Part shown: piece by piece, positions 53,051 to 64,000 of the stretch
Numbering within the stretch: position 1 is the first letter of the stretch
Layout: each line of letters begins with the position of its first letter
From: Phoronis australis
Taxonomy: Eukaryota > Phoronida > Phoronidae
Assembly (NCBI GenBank): GCA_002633005.1
Contig: NMRA01000321.1
Coordinates: forward strand, 209,509-273,508
Direction: 5' to 3'
DNA length: 64,000 nucleotides
Program-made: the position numbers and the translations under genes
Notes under the pieces: model-generated
The model's input: the letters and a program-made list of their open reading frames with translations, nothing else
The model's database searches: none
What the model was told of the DNA's origin: nothing

Positions 53051-53173
53051 TTAACCATCTTCATCACTGGACTTAATGATTTCATTCATGACCTTTCTGC
53101 TTGCTATGCCTGTAGAAGGAGGCTTACTGTTTGCATGGCATGCCACATCCAGCACAAAAAGAGTGTCTTCGTG
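53051..53173 (-). CDS. Possible terminal exon on the minus strand
   Basis: After GCGTCACAG the frame reads HEDTLFVLDVACHANSKPP, then STGIASRKVMNEIIKSSDED, G and TAA, 40 residues in phase 0. The composition is protein-like and a minus-strand AATAAA occurs about 410 bp further (near 52636). It does not fit in phase after the exon at 54111-54135, so another exon would be needed, or this belongs to a different transcript. Confidence 0.3.
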   Translation of the reverse strand, partial: HEDTLFVLDVACHANSKPPSTGIASRKVMNEIIKSSDEDG

Positions 53174-53425
53174 CTGTGACGCAGTGTTGCCTCATGATTA
53201 CACTTTCCGTGAAACGCTGATCACAGATAGGACGCTAAATCGACCTGGTTCCGGAGCACGATGCTTTATGCTGAGTTTTACTATATTGGTAAAAAGCTCT
53301 TGACGCATGCAACGCGTCAATCATAGGGCTGGTAAAGGTCTTGCTTTGTTGTAGTGTCACTGTATTTTATTGCCATGTGGTCATACTAAGTCGATTTCTT
53401 AGTTCCTGAACGAGGCTCCATCACA

Positions 53426-53426
<1 letters not shown>

Positions 53427-53484
<58 letters not shown>
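53427..53484. repeat. (CA)n microsatellite
   Basis: About 28 uninterrupted CA dinucleotides. Confidence 0.95.
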
Positions 53485-53486
<2 letters not shown>

Positions 53487-54110
53487 CGTTGTGACATGCA
53501 GCAGTTGTACTACGCTTTCTTGGAGGCGTGGACGTTAACACCCTGAAGGACTCGTTGTGTGACTACAGTTCAACTGAAAAAATCAAACGCATTCAGTTAT
53601 GTTTGTTAGACTAAATCTCACTCAGAAATAATGGAAAACCGATGAAATGTAATTAATAATTGACCCACCAAGTAATTCAGGCTCCGTATTATTCTAAAAT
53701 TTTTGACATAATACCGTAACTGCCGACTATTCACGATCGCCATAGAGAATTAACGACATCGTTCCCAATCGCCGTCTCACACAAGGACCTGCTTGTATTG
53801 GGAAAGATCTCAAATTGTTTCACAAATCATAACTAACAAAGGCATTACCAGGGACGATTAAACTATAAACGTCACGCGTCTCTTCTTGAGAACCCTGAAA
53901 TTGCTAATAGCAAGTAGAAATTGTCGATTTTACGAGGCGGAAGGCATTTTACCGAAAGCCGATGCTTTCTGAGCTCTTTATTTTAAAAAATAAGCAAAAG
54001 CCAAGTATTATTTCAGATCTACAACAGAGGTTACACTCCGACGCTTTTCTGTGTGTAGCATTCGTACCAAAGTGTCCTCTATTTAAGCAGAAAAACACAC
54101 TTAAACTCAC

Positions 54111-54135
54111 CGGGTACCTGACTGTCGTCTGCCAT
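54111..54135 (-). CDS. Candidate first coding exon of a minus-strand host gene
   Basis: ATG at 54135 with A at -3 and G at +4, then MADDSQVP plus one base, then CCG|GTGAGT. Very short first exons of this kind are common in animals. Joined to 51997-52077 it gives MADDSQVPEDFPLAF in frame. The match in phase could be chance (one in three). Confidence 0.35.
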
Positions 54136-55425
54136 TCTTGGCGCAAGGCCTCGTTCTAGATCGCCTTCCGGGCGTTCTCGATCACGGGTTGGCCGGGGTG
54201 AAAATGGTTCGTACAGTATGTGGCCGAGGGAAAAATTGTTCGTACACTTATCTGCGTCGTTAAAATCAATTTCTAGACAAAGCGCCAATTACTCAGGTTA
54301 TCAGCACCAGCGGTTTGCTGCACAACTTATTCACGCAGTCTCTATTTTAAAAATGAGCCTCTTTTTTGGTTTTCAAAGCAAAGCATTCTACGCTTAATAA
54401 CAGTACAAAGCGTGATTTTCATTATTATGCGCACAAAATTAAGACTGTGAAGGAAAATACTAGTCACAAAAAATGAAGTTCGCGTATAAGCCAACAACAC
54501 GCTAGACTCGACAAAGCCGGCTGCAAAGCCCAAGAATGTTGTTTTTTTCTTTGTCTTACCGAGTCGTGGCTTCAGGCGATCCGGCGAACGCGCTTCTTTC
54601 TAGAAGCGGAATAATATTCGGGGTATTCGTACGCAGCGTGTTTTTAACTTTTACGCCTATTAGGTTGGGTGCTCAAATTTGGCGGCGAAGGAAATCGAAG
54701 AAACGGTGTAAACGTTGAATAGTTTTCCGAAATTCGAGTGAAGCGAATGCGCGGCCTCGACATTTTACGCACACCCGTTCGCCAACGCGTACGAATTCTT
54801 CGGTTTCGCGTCTGTGATATAGGCCTACTGCGAAATTACGGCGACTGGACTGTGCGCGTTTTTCACCTATTCTTACCGTTATAAGTATGTTTATGTTACA
54901 GATAAGTGGCCAAGATCTCAACCTTTATTCCAGTCTTCAGACCGGTGTGATAGAAAATTCCATTTCATGTCAATTTTTTGGAAAAAAGAGATCCTATACC
55001 CATGCACAGTCAAACCTGGGTTTCCCTTTGTCTCTGTACTATGCTTCCTACTACTGGCCCATAGAGTCAAATGTTCAAGAGTTTCGTATTTCCCCTCCCG
55101 ACCTCCCCCATTCGGCGCTACAGAGGACCAGCTGTGCAAATTTAAACACCTGGACGTTCAGAATTACACCACTAATGTGATGGTGTCACAGTTTCTAAAA
55201 GTTGGTGTATTCAATTACTTACCAGTGGCCCGGATGTAATAGCTCAGAGACAAGCAGCCTAACGACACCTGATAGGCGTACTGTGTTTGGACATTGTTGC
55301 ACTAAAATAAGCATTGCATATATACCTTGCTTTCTCTTGTCGTGAAAGCACACGGACTCTGATTTCTTTCAACGAAGCAGTAATTTCGTCATCGGGGTGC
55401 CCGAGCCATCCTGTGAAGCAGACAT

Positions 55426-55705
55426 CATGCGCGCACCTGGCCTAAAATATAGGGGAACTCGAATTCTTCTATATGTGGACCTTTTACGGAAAAAATCAAC
55501 GAGGACTAAAAAACAAAGAAAAATAAACGGGGCCACTAGGTTCAGACATGCCAATCTGGCATCCGCGCCGAATTCCTGTGGAATTTTGTGGACTTTTGTC
55601 TCGTTTACTCGGACCTTTTGTTTCGCTGAGGCGGACCATTTTGCCCAATTCGCCAAATTGGGGGTCTCGTTTGAGCCCCCCGAGCTCCCCCTGGGTGCGC
55701 CCATG
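55426..55705. mobile_element. MITE with CATGCGCGCACC-type ends, copy 3
   Basis: Starts CATGCGCGCACC and ends GGGTGCGCCCATG. Interior blocks GAGGACTAAAAAAC, GGGGCCACTAGGTTCAG, GTGGACTTTTGTCTCG, GGCGGACCATTTTGCCC and GAGCCCCCC match copies 1 and 2. Several long open frames cross it on both strands; these are artefacts of its GC-rich composition. Confidence 0.8.
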
Positions 55706-55709
55706 GATA

Positions 55710-57710
55710 TCAAGTGTGACGGACTCGTCGACCACTGCGTAAACCCATCTAGCGGCAACTCGACAAATGACTGCACCTCCTAGCTGCTCTTCAAAACACC
55801 GCCACGTAGCCGTGCTTAGATATGCCCGACCATGTTGTACGATCATAGAATGTAACAAACTTTCGTCGAGTCACTACCGCAATCAATGAGCGGTTGTAGT
55901 AGTTTCAAAAATATGCCAATGCAACAGAATGTGATACATAGCACCTACTAATTGACAGGAATCATTTAAAAAAATCTTTAAAATTTTCAATTTGTTAATT
56001 TTAAACTTATTGAAAAGATTGAACCAAACCAATCGCAAAACGTATACAAATATCCATATGCTCTCTTGGCCAGAACCGAAGTTCTTTGAAAAACACACGA
56101 TCAACACACGACAAATTCAGAAGTATTAGGTATGAATTTGCAGTATATTTCGCCACCAACTCAAATAAAATATCAAAATCCACCTCCGACTAAATGTTAA
56201 GAAGTTGTGTTTTTCCAACTGAAAACAAGTAGGAAGGAATAATAAAGTTTTTTGACCGGTAACTTGACGTAAAGCGAACTAAAGCGTGTATGCAGATCTT
56301 CTATTGATAAACCCACTGAAATCTGCTGTGCGCTATAGAACAGCTCGCTTTGTAAAATGCAGAGTAAGTAGTCGCAGGTGGGGTTAGTTGCGCTAGGGTC
56401 CGGACAGCAATGAAACCAAGCGAAACTCGTTGCAGGAGTAACTTGTTGTAGGGTAAGTTTGTGTGTGGACGGCATATTATTCGGTATTTTCTTCACCGGG
56501 CTCTGCTGCTGAGAAATACATTCACAGAGATAGCGTCATATTGGAGAGTAGACAGAACTTTGTTTAAAGAATGGGCATGCCGGATGGTGGGCGTGCCGTC
56601 TATCGCCCTAAAAAGCATGGGCGCGCCATCAATAACTCCTTTAAACGAGATATGAATCGATTTGCAGAAATCTTTTGTAATTTCTCACACGTCACCTGGT
56701 GAGCCCGACATCTGCTTTATTCTCTAACCGGCTAGCCACCAGACGCGTCACTGTATACCTATTAGAACATAGCGTGAAAGCGTCTTGGCTGTACTTTCCA
56801 TTTCCTTCTGGGGGCATAAAACCCGGAAACCTTAAAATATGAATAGAGGAGTAAAGTACATAGACTGTGTAGGTTTTTGAATTTTAAAAATTGGCCAAGT
56901 AATAGCGATTTTATGAACAAAAACCTAAGCCTTGATCTACATTGTACATGTATTCATTAGAAGCTAGTTCCCATGTTGAGTTATCTGGTAATAATCATCA
57001 CTAACTCCCAATAGAAACCGGGCCTGAAACAATGCAAATAGAAACCGGTCGTGACGAATTATTCTGGTCATGACGTGGATCCAGCTGGAAACATCATTAC
57101 AAACTATACAATGCATGCAGAAGAAATGCTTTGCACTGTATTGTGTGACAAGTACAATTAATTCAAACAGTTATACAGTGTAGGTACAACATTCGTAAGA
57201 AAAATAAGTACATTTACCCATCCCAGTTGGGACTGTTAGTCACTTTGAACTACACATCCCAGATGTACTATAATGCGACGATTTCTAAGCTCAAAAGCAG
57301 ACTTGACGAATTGCCTAGGGAAATACTGAAATATCGTTTTTAACGTATCTAATCTTCTGAAATCAGCGAAGTTCGGGACTTGACTTCCGTGCGTTATAAA
57401 GAGAATAATCAAACACAAAAAGTAACTTATCCTCCAACGAATCAGTATCACAATACAAGCTAAGTCTTTCACTTACAGCTGTGTTTACACAACAAACAGT
57501 TTTCAAGTGCAATGGGGGATTTCCAGCTCTAAACCGAGCCAAAAGAGATCGCTCTGAACGAAATTAATTGTGCTTCACATAAAAAACCGTGCTTAAATGA
57601 AATGTAGTTTCTTAACTTGGTTTTGTTACAACAGACTCAACCCAAACATGTTTCGAGTTTTCAAATAGTTTGTTTATATCATTTATAAGTAGTCAAATTT
57701 TGAAAACAGG
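55710..57710. other. No recognised gene
   Basis: The repeated GGGC(A/G)TGCC, GGGCGTGCC and GGGCGCGCC words at 56570-56635 form a small degenerate tandem. Nothing else is supported. Confidence 0.35.
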
Positions 57711-57714
57711 ATTG

Positions 57715-58290
57715 CATGCCAATTACGTTATAGAAATTTTTGGTACCATCTATCCAGCCATTTCTTCCAACAGAGTACTCCAGAAGAAATACGTTTAACA
57801 ATAACCTATCACCACCTGTGGTCACTAGTTTGTTCCAAAGACCCAACGTATTTAATCTAAATCTGTTTCCGGTCCAGTCTCACGCCATGTCACCACTAAA
57901 CAGCATGAGTGGCTGTAAATCGGTTGACTCCTGGATGCTCTGTTTTGAATACTTTGTTCATTATCAAAATTTTTGTAGCCCGAAACAGATGACCCGTAAT
58001 CACAAAAGCGGTGTCACATACGAATTAAATAATGTTTTAAATGTTTCGAATCCTAGGTTCTTGTTAACACGGAATGTTGAGCATATCTTCCCTAACGCTG
58101 TAGAGGAAGCATCAGATACATGTAACGTATTCAAATTTTCTTTGAAGTCAAGGTGTTGATCCAGAATACAGCTTAAATATTTGTATGCAGATTTATAACT
58201 AATGACACTGTTTAAGATAAATTTAATTTTTCTTCTAGGTATGGACTTAGCTCGAAAATGGACAACATATGTCAAGTGTTTTCATTCCCA
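57715..58290 (-). mobile_element. 3' fragment of a third non-LTR retrotransposon
   Basis: The minus-strand frame 58275-58000 reads YVVHFRAKSIPRRKIKF, SAYKYLSCILDQHLDFKEN and FETFKTLFNSYVTPLL. Downstream in shifted frames come YKNFDNEQSIQNRASR, then SGDMA and FRLNTLGLWNKLVTTGGDRL. The non-LTR C-terminal pattern normally runs YLG-hLD-HLDF, SYV-PLLDY, QNRA, G(D)M-W, RLWNRL. Stops at several points make it a pseudogene. This family differs from those at 0.7 and 24.2 kb. Confidence 0.75.
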
Positions 58291-58299
58291 GCTTCACTT

Positions 58300-61200
58300 T
58301 CGTCACCATCTCAGTGGAAGTATACGTTCATAACCCCTTGGGTTTTTTACATTTTTTAGAATTCTTGTTTGCTTTCAATTCTCGAATAAGTAAATTTTTA
58401 AGATTGGGCGATTGTTTAATCCTTGCTCTATTCCTAAACCGAGGCTGTCTTCTCGCGGGAATGAGGGCTGTCACGTGTTACTCTCTTTGTCTAGCCTCAA
58501 TTATATTAAAATATCGTTGCCTTGGATAAGTTCATTCAAATAGGCAAAGTGCTCTCAATCTCTAGTACCTATGATCATTGTTCGAGCTTCAGCAAATAAA
58601 TGTGCTGGCCCGTTGGGCTAGTTACTTGAATATGAGACCATATCCACATAGGGCCTTTAAGTGAAAGTTTACTGGCCCGGCCGCAAATCTACTGGCTCCG
58701 GACCAGCGGGCCAGCGTGTATTTCGAACGCTGACTAGGATCAAACTAATTGGTAGAATTTGCTAACAACAGCTTGACTGACTGGAGTTCGCTTGTGCACA
58801 TGTATACTGCAAAACCTCAGCGAATTCCAATTTTAGTCGAGTTTTGCATACTTTCCAATGTTGACTGGAATTCATTTGCTGAAATAATCAGTGCAGGTGA
58901 TGCAGGACCTTAGAAAAATGTCCAAATTTGGCCAACTTCGGAACAAGATATCACAAAAATGGCTGATCAGATTCATATCAAAATTGCCGATACTATGGCG
59001 TATGTACCGCTCCCAAAATCTTGTAAGGAATTGTTTTGGAATTGTTCCAATTTTGGGTGGCCCTAAGGGGACATCTAAACAGAACTATTGTGATTTTCAT
59101 GAAAAAATAAACTTGCACACGACGAAAACGTAATGTTTTTTAAAAAACTGCAACGGCTTTTTGAGATTTCACCTTGATAGAATTTGGTCATTATCGACAC
59201 CGCTGTTTTACCATCGATGCCCCTTTGTTTCTTGTTGGTAAATTTTAATCTACTAAGACATGGTCACGTGACCCAATACAGTGCAGATAAGTAAAAAGTC
59301 AAAAATCAAGTTCTGCACGTTTTCTGCTTTCTGAAAACTATAGTTTTACTGATTTAAAATTCACAAGGTTTAGATATTTTCCAAAATACACAGACTTCTA
59401 CACAACTTAAGGCTCATTTCTTTTATTTGTCTATTGTGGCTCACATTGTTTTATATGTAGGCTGTACACATTTATATTAATGAGTATTTCTACGTATTGG
59501 GTGTCAAACCTTATATAGAATGACACTATCAATATTTTATACAGCTAAGCATTTTGTGTGCATTCAAGCCACTTCTCCGAACCCAAAGGTGGATTTGATT
59601 TGGAATCCGGTGCGCACTTGTGGGTCTATTGGTTATTTCAACGTACATTTTTGTGGAGGAGTGCAGGTATGTCCACGGACGGAATTTTCATTTGTTTGCC
59701 CAGTAACTTCGGGGCATTTTGGGCCCACAGGCCTCAAGAGACAACCCATTTCCCTCCTTCATCCAAGTGCTCCATTTCAGTTCAAACAATTTAATCAACG
59801 GAAGTTGAACAAAACTTAGTGAATTAGTGTTTATTAACAGATGACATAAATGCGACTTTTAATGATAGTTCTTCAAACAACCTAGAGATGGCCTCAGCAA
59901 ATACAAATCCAAAACAATACAAGCTTTATGTGTACAATGAGATATAATCACTAATGACACTCGTTTCCTCTTGTATTTATATAATGAAATGTACATGTAT
60001 GCAAAAAACTGGTGGGCGTCAATCGTAGGTAAGATATATAAATTGTTTAGAAAGTTTCTCCACATGTAGTCTTCTTTATCACGATGGACAAATGTGATAC
60101 GAATTTTAGTAAAATGTTGATTTTCATAGGTAAGTCATGTTTTATGCTCATCTTAGCAAGCGCCCGTTGATAACAAGGTTTGGAATAAGTTTGCTCAAAT
60201 GGACCCATACAGTGTACCTAGTGTACGCTTTTAGATTCAAATCAATATCAAAGTTTTAAACAATATGATTATATTCTCCATGCTTATTTCAACCTTTTAT
60301 GTGCTCGGTTGGATTAAATTGAATGTTACAGAGCATATCTTAGAGTCTTGTCTGTTAGTAAGAATGTGGTGTCAATTGCAAAAATATGGATCACCGTAAG
60401 AGGATTCGATCTTTTTTGGGGCAATGAAACACGAGCGCAGCTAAAACTCTGGTTGGCGTAAACTGTAAATAGAGCAAGGAGTCGTTCACAGTAAACTGCA
60501 TGCGTATTAATGTACCAATTCCTTTTTTGAAAATTTCGTCACACGTTTTAAGATGAAATGCATGTCAATTTTACAAATCCATATCACATATATTGAAGTC
60601 GGTAAAGTTTACAATTTTCGTTTTAAATTTTGCTTTTACTTTCTGTCACCTTTACAATGGCGTTTGTCGACTTTGTCCATTAAGTTACCTAAATGTCCAA
60701 ATTTGGCAAACATTGGAACAACACATCTCATAAATGGCTGCTCAGATTTGTATGATCCCATGCCTAGTGCGATGCACTCCAAAATTTCTTTAGGAATCGA
60801 TTTTTAAAGTTCGTCACTTTTTCACGAGGGCTATCAAAATAGGACTTTTATTGTAGATAAGAGGCAATTCAAAGATGCACAAAACCTACACGAATCGAAA
60901 TGATAATTTTGAATTTCTTCTTGAGCATTTATAGCAACAAAATTGTTGTTGATACATTTGTTTTGTTATGAGCGAACCTACTGTATCTTAGACACGAGAG
61001 GTCATGAATCCACGCTGGTAATACTTTACTTTATTATAAAACATTTAGGTGAACTGAAATTCTCCCATTTCCATATGAGCGCATTCAGAATGTCAGATTT
61101 ATCTCCGACTGAATTTCATTTGAGATGTAAGCATATTTACCTTAATTACAATGCTCTCCTTGATTAATTTTTCATTAAAGTCATAATCTGTAAGGTTAAC

Positions 61201-63770
61201 CCAGTTCAATCACTTGTAAAGGTAACCCAATTTATAGTAATATGCGTGGATTTTTTTCCTGTTAACAAACTACAAACGTGTGGCTCCGTCGCCCGAGATT
61301 AGCATAACACCCACTATCTTCGTCTATTTCCGTGATTCGAGCTTTGTCAGTTTGCCCTAGAATACATATGTACAGTGAACGTATTGATGTCACTCGAGCG
61401 TAAACCAATTTGTGATTGTGTGTGGTTGTTCTTGATACTCATTATTGGTCCATTTTGTGAAATTTTCCAATACAGTTCTAATGCTTATCTATGTGTCTGC
61501 ATAAGGCACCTAATGTGCAATTAGTACAATGTAATTGCACAGATTTTAAAGGATCGACCTTGCATTCCCCACTGCCGACTTGACGTCGATCTAAGACGGC
61601 GGGATGTCATTGAGAGTCGGCCTTAGAACGTGGTGAATTGTTCGTCTACGAGTTTCGTTAGGACTATCGTGTCAGTGCTGGTGCTTAATAGGATATACAA
61701 ATCCCTGTTTTGGCGATTTCAACCAATCACCGATCTGTCACCTGCTAATGCATCGGGTGAAGTCGAGTGATAAAAGCAGGATTGTACCAAAAACTCGTAC
61801 TGCCTGTGTCTTACGTTGGATATTGTGGTTCTATGGTACTATGCTGTTATTTCACCACAGTTTCCGTGTAACTCGCCAATTACGAAGGTCACGCTTGCCC
61901 GTTTAACAGATTTTAAAAAGACGTTTTCAAATTTTGTTCGAAACTATTTGAGAGATTTCGAGGGTTAAAGATCATTATTTGGCTTCAAAGAACTGGATGG
62001 GAAAGTAGTTTTTGATATTTATTTACAGGCCAATTAAGTAGTGAAATGGTAATGGCTGGAGGTTTATCCAAGTTTGGTAGAATTCTGCCGAAGTCAAGAT
62101 CATTCGAAATTTATTGTGGGTCAGCTTTCTCTTAATATTCAAATTGTTTCTTTACAAAACATCCCGTTTGGCTTCAACTCCAGACGACAGCGATTTGCAA
62201 ATGGATGCTAAATCCAGATAACAATCTAGCTCGTTCAAATATTTGCTAAAACTGAAATACTTCCGTATACTGGTACCAGAGAGCTGAGACCTAATCCAGT
62301 ATGTTGGCTAGTTGTCATCGTATTTCTGAGAGTAAAAGGATCAATTTTTCACAAGATATTCAATTTCAGAACATTTGAGTACATTTAACTTGTTTTATAT
62401 TTTATGGATGCGATGCTGAGACTAGATGATGATGAGTACCCAGTGGGTACCTATCTGTCGGACACTACACTTTGTATCGCTATAAATGCCCTGATATGAC
62501 AACACCAGTAATCATTTTTTCAGGAAGCCTATTATTTGTTGCCGACCCAACGATTGCATGCAGGGCGCCACCTTTTAACTTCCCAAGTACAAGTAAGAGC
62601 GTTTTTACTTGTTTCAATACCGCAGCAGAGAACTCAGATATACTGACATTGAGGTCGACATGAACGGCGTTAAGTCAAATTCATGTGCATTCCACGTTAA
62701 GTGGGACTGATGCAAAATAAAAACCTGAAGGTATTAAGGGGTAAGCAGTCTACAACAGATGGCACTGATGGATTCGCCATCTTGTAATAAATATATCGTC
62801 GAGCATTGTCTGATCTTTAACTCATCAAACTGGTGAGCTCGTAATTGTACTAGGCTGTTGTAACGCCATCACCATCGTTAAACTAACGCACGGGTAAGTT
62901 GAGCAGCGCGCGCCTCACTCCATTGGCTCATAAGGATTTTTATTAACGCATAGTGGTGCCTTCATCCGGCTCATAAAAATGGCGTCGCACTGACGCCGTA
63001 TTTTGTCTTGAGTAATAGGTACCGGGTATTGCATTTTGATTCTAACACAAGGCCAATGCAGAACAACTGGTCAAAAATAACCTGGGACAAGCCACAATGT
63101 TAGGGCCGTGGTGAAGCATTGTGAATGAAAATATTCAGATTTCAAATATGGGTTTGTGTGTTTGGTATGCAGGTAGCCGTTTAGACCAATCACTAACCGA
63201 CGCGTGGCAGACAAAATCACACACGTTAAGATGAGCCCCGCCCTCACGACATCGAAGCAAAAAGGACAGAGAATATTAACATGACCCATGAGTCCTCTAA
63301 AGTGGCTCATAGGTTAGAGTCCGTGTGAGTCACCATGCACTTACAGGCGCATTTTTGAAAAATGATCCTTGATATGTTAGAATTGACAAAATAAAGCACG
63401 TGTACCTTTGAATTTCCTCTTCTTAATGAGGTCCAAACTTAGTGCCTGAAATGCTTAACTTGTAAAAAAATGACTCGCCGCCGATGAACAATTATCAGCT
63501 CGTTGCAAATGTGAGGCGGGGGGGGATTTTCAAGAGATTCACAAAGCCATCTACTAACGCAAACCGACTTCAGATGTCAAGGATTACTTGGTGCTCCAGC
63601 TCCTTCATTTTAAAGTGCGTCGCCTTATCAGAATACCTACCTTGTACGAGAGACCTTAAAGGCGAAGGCAACTTTTTTCATATCATTTTGAGCTAAAATA
63701 AGGTTGGTTGGTTATCCTAGACATATTTTCCACTTAATTACAGCTTTTCGTAATTTTGTTAATTACTCGT
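58300..63770. other. Gene-poor region with a diverged repeat pair
   Basis: 58905-59045 and 60691-60815 share ATGTCCAAATTTGGC(C/A)AAC and ATGGCTG(A/C)TCAGATT, so a repeat of about 130 bp occurs twice in the same orientation. A possible first exon at 60084-60129 (MDKCDTNFSKMLIFI, donor ATAG|GTAAGT) is too weak to call. No other coding signal was recognised. Confidence 0.35.
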
Positions 63771-63774
63771 CCGC

Positions 63775-63830
63775 TACTCCGGAAGTGACGTTTTAGGAGG
63801 CAAGCATTTCGCGCCAATTTCTTTTCATAT
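63775..63830 (+). promoter_or_regulatory. TATA-less promoter of the THAP gene (ETS/CRE-like and E2F words)
   Basis: CCGGAAGTGACG at 63779-63790 is an ETS site fused to a CRE half-site. TTTCGCGCC at 63807-63815 is an E2F consensus, followed by CCAAT-like text. All lie 110-145 bp before the ATG at 63924. No TATA box is seen. The combination is typical of housekeeping or cell-cycle promoters. Confidence 0.5.
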
Positions 63831-63923
63831 AGTCTGACTGTGAGACCTGCCGACTCAGTCATTGTTCTACCTCGGTTGTGTTAAGTTCCGTCGTCGTTTG
63901 CTTTCATTTACTAGTCAGTCAAC

Positions 63924-64000
63924 ATGCCACACTGTTGCTGCGTACCGGGATGTACTAATTATCGGCTCACGCGCGCTTTGGGAGTACCTTTGCATCGCTT
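63924..64000 (+). CDS. THAP-domain protein, N-terminus only (cut by window edge)
   Basis: The ATG opens MPHCCCVPGCTNYRLTRALG and then VPLHRF to the window end, with no stop. In THAP fingers the N-terminal methionine is followed at residues 5 and 10 by the first two zinc cysteines (C-x4-C), exactly the spacing here. The V-P-L-H-R-F block corresponds to the family's F-x-F-P strand. The rest (K-W helix, C-x2-H) lies outside. THAP proteins are sequence-specific DNA-binding factors, some derived from P-type transposases. Unlike the other THAP sequences in this window, this copy has an intact start and a plausible promoter. Confidence 0.7.
   Translation, partial: MPHCCCVPGCTNYRLTRALGVPLHR

Noticed and set aside
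55369-55858. Several overlapping open frames above 120 codons on both strands
   Set aside because: All cross the GC-rich MITE at 55426-55705. The frames overlap on both strands, which indicates composition rather than coding.
57740-58159. 139-codon plus-strand frame
   Set aside because: It is antisense to the non-LTR fragment at 57715-58290 on the minus strand.

Overview
This is animal genomic DNA, most likely from a marine invertebrate, possibly a cephalochordate, hemichordate, echinoderm or mollusc. The exact clade cannot be fixed from the sequence. Evidence includes short exons with GT-AG introns, THAP-domain coding sequence, a Penelope-like retroelement, a non-LTR retrotransposon with a 2A peptide, Helitron helicase debris, foldback elements and recurrent TACATGTA words. 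Two single-base N gaps and one abutting near-identical duplication point to a draft assembly.

The clearest host gene is at 41706-44660 (+). It has four exons that splice in frame to 544 codons. The product has an N-terminal BTB/POZ domain followed by an NPH3-type domain, the architecture best known from plant NPH3/RPT2 phototropism adaptors. It sits among repeats shared with the rest of the window, so it is not obvious contamination. It is the most interesting item here.

Other host coding sequence is fragmentary. A small gene of unknown product ends in exons at 26506-26646 and 29608-29729 (+) with a poly(A) signal at 29829. A minus-strand gene between about 12.65 and 9.9 kb shows exon-like segments at 12445-12653, 10757-10870 and about 10489-10566. 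Another minus-strand gene may start at 54135, with a strong internal exon at 51997-52077. A THAP gene starts at 63924 and runs off the right edge, behind a TATA-less promoter with ETS, CRE-like and E2F words.

The remainder is mostly mobile DNA. 0.7-2.85 kb: decayed non-LTR element with an intact 2A peptide. 4.05-4.42 kb: SWIM zinc-finger remnant. 4.77-7.06 and 11.65-11.84 kb: inverted arms and tandem monomers. 7.7-9.39 and 31.86-33.05 kb: two copies of a THAP-carrying repeat, the first flanked by TTAA and short terminal inverted repeats. 16.6-18.6 kb: tandem duplication. 20.9-22.3 kb: Penelope-like reverse transcriptase with GIY-YIG endonuclease. 24.2-25.1 and 57.7-58.3 kb: two further non-LTR fragments. 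26.7-30.2, 44.8-45.1 and 48.5-49.1 kb: foldback elements. 33.05-34.37 kb: direct repeats with a perfect 23-bp palindrome flanking an array of nuclear-receptor half-sites. 46.8-47.3 kb: Helitron helicase remnant. 50.2-51.5 kb: element with terminal inverted repeats. A MITE with CATGCGCGCACC ends occurs three times.

The genes do not form an operon or a visible pathway. Recurring themes are THAP-domain sequence (at least five places) and palindromic repeats.
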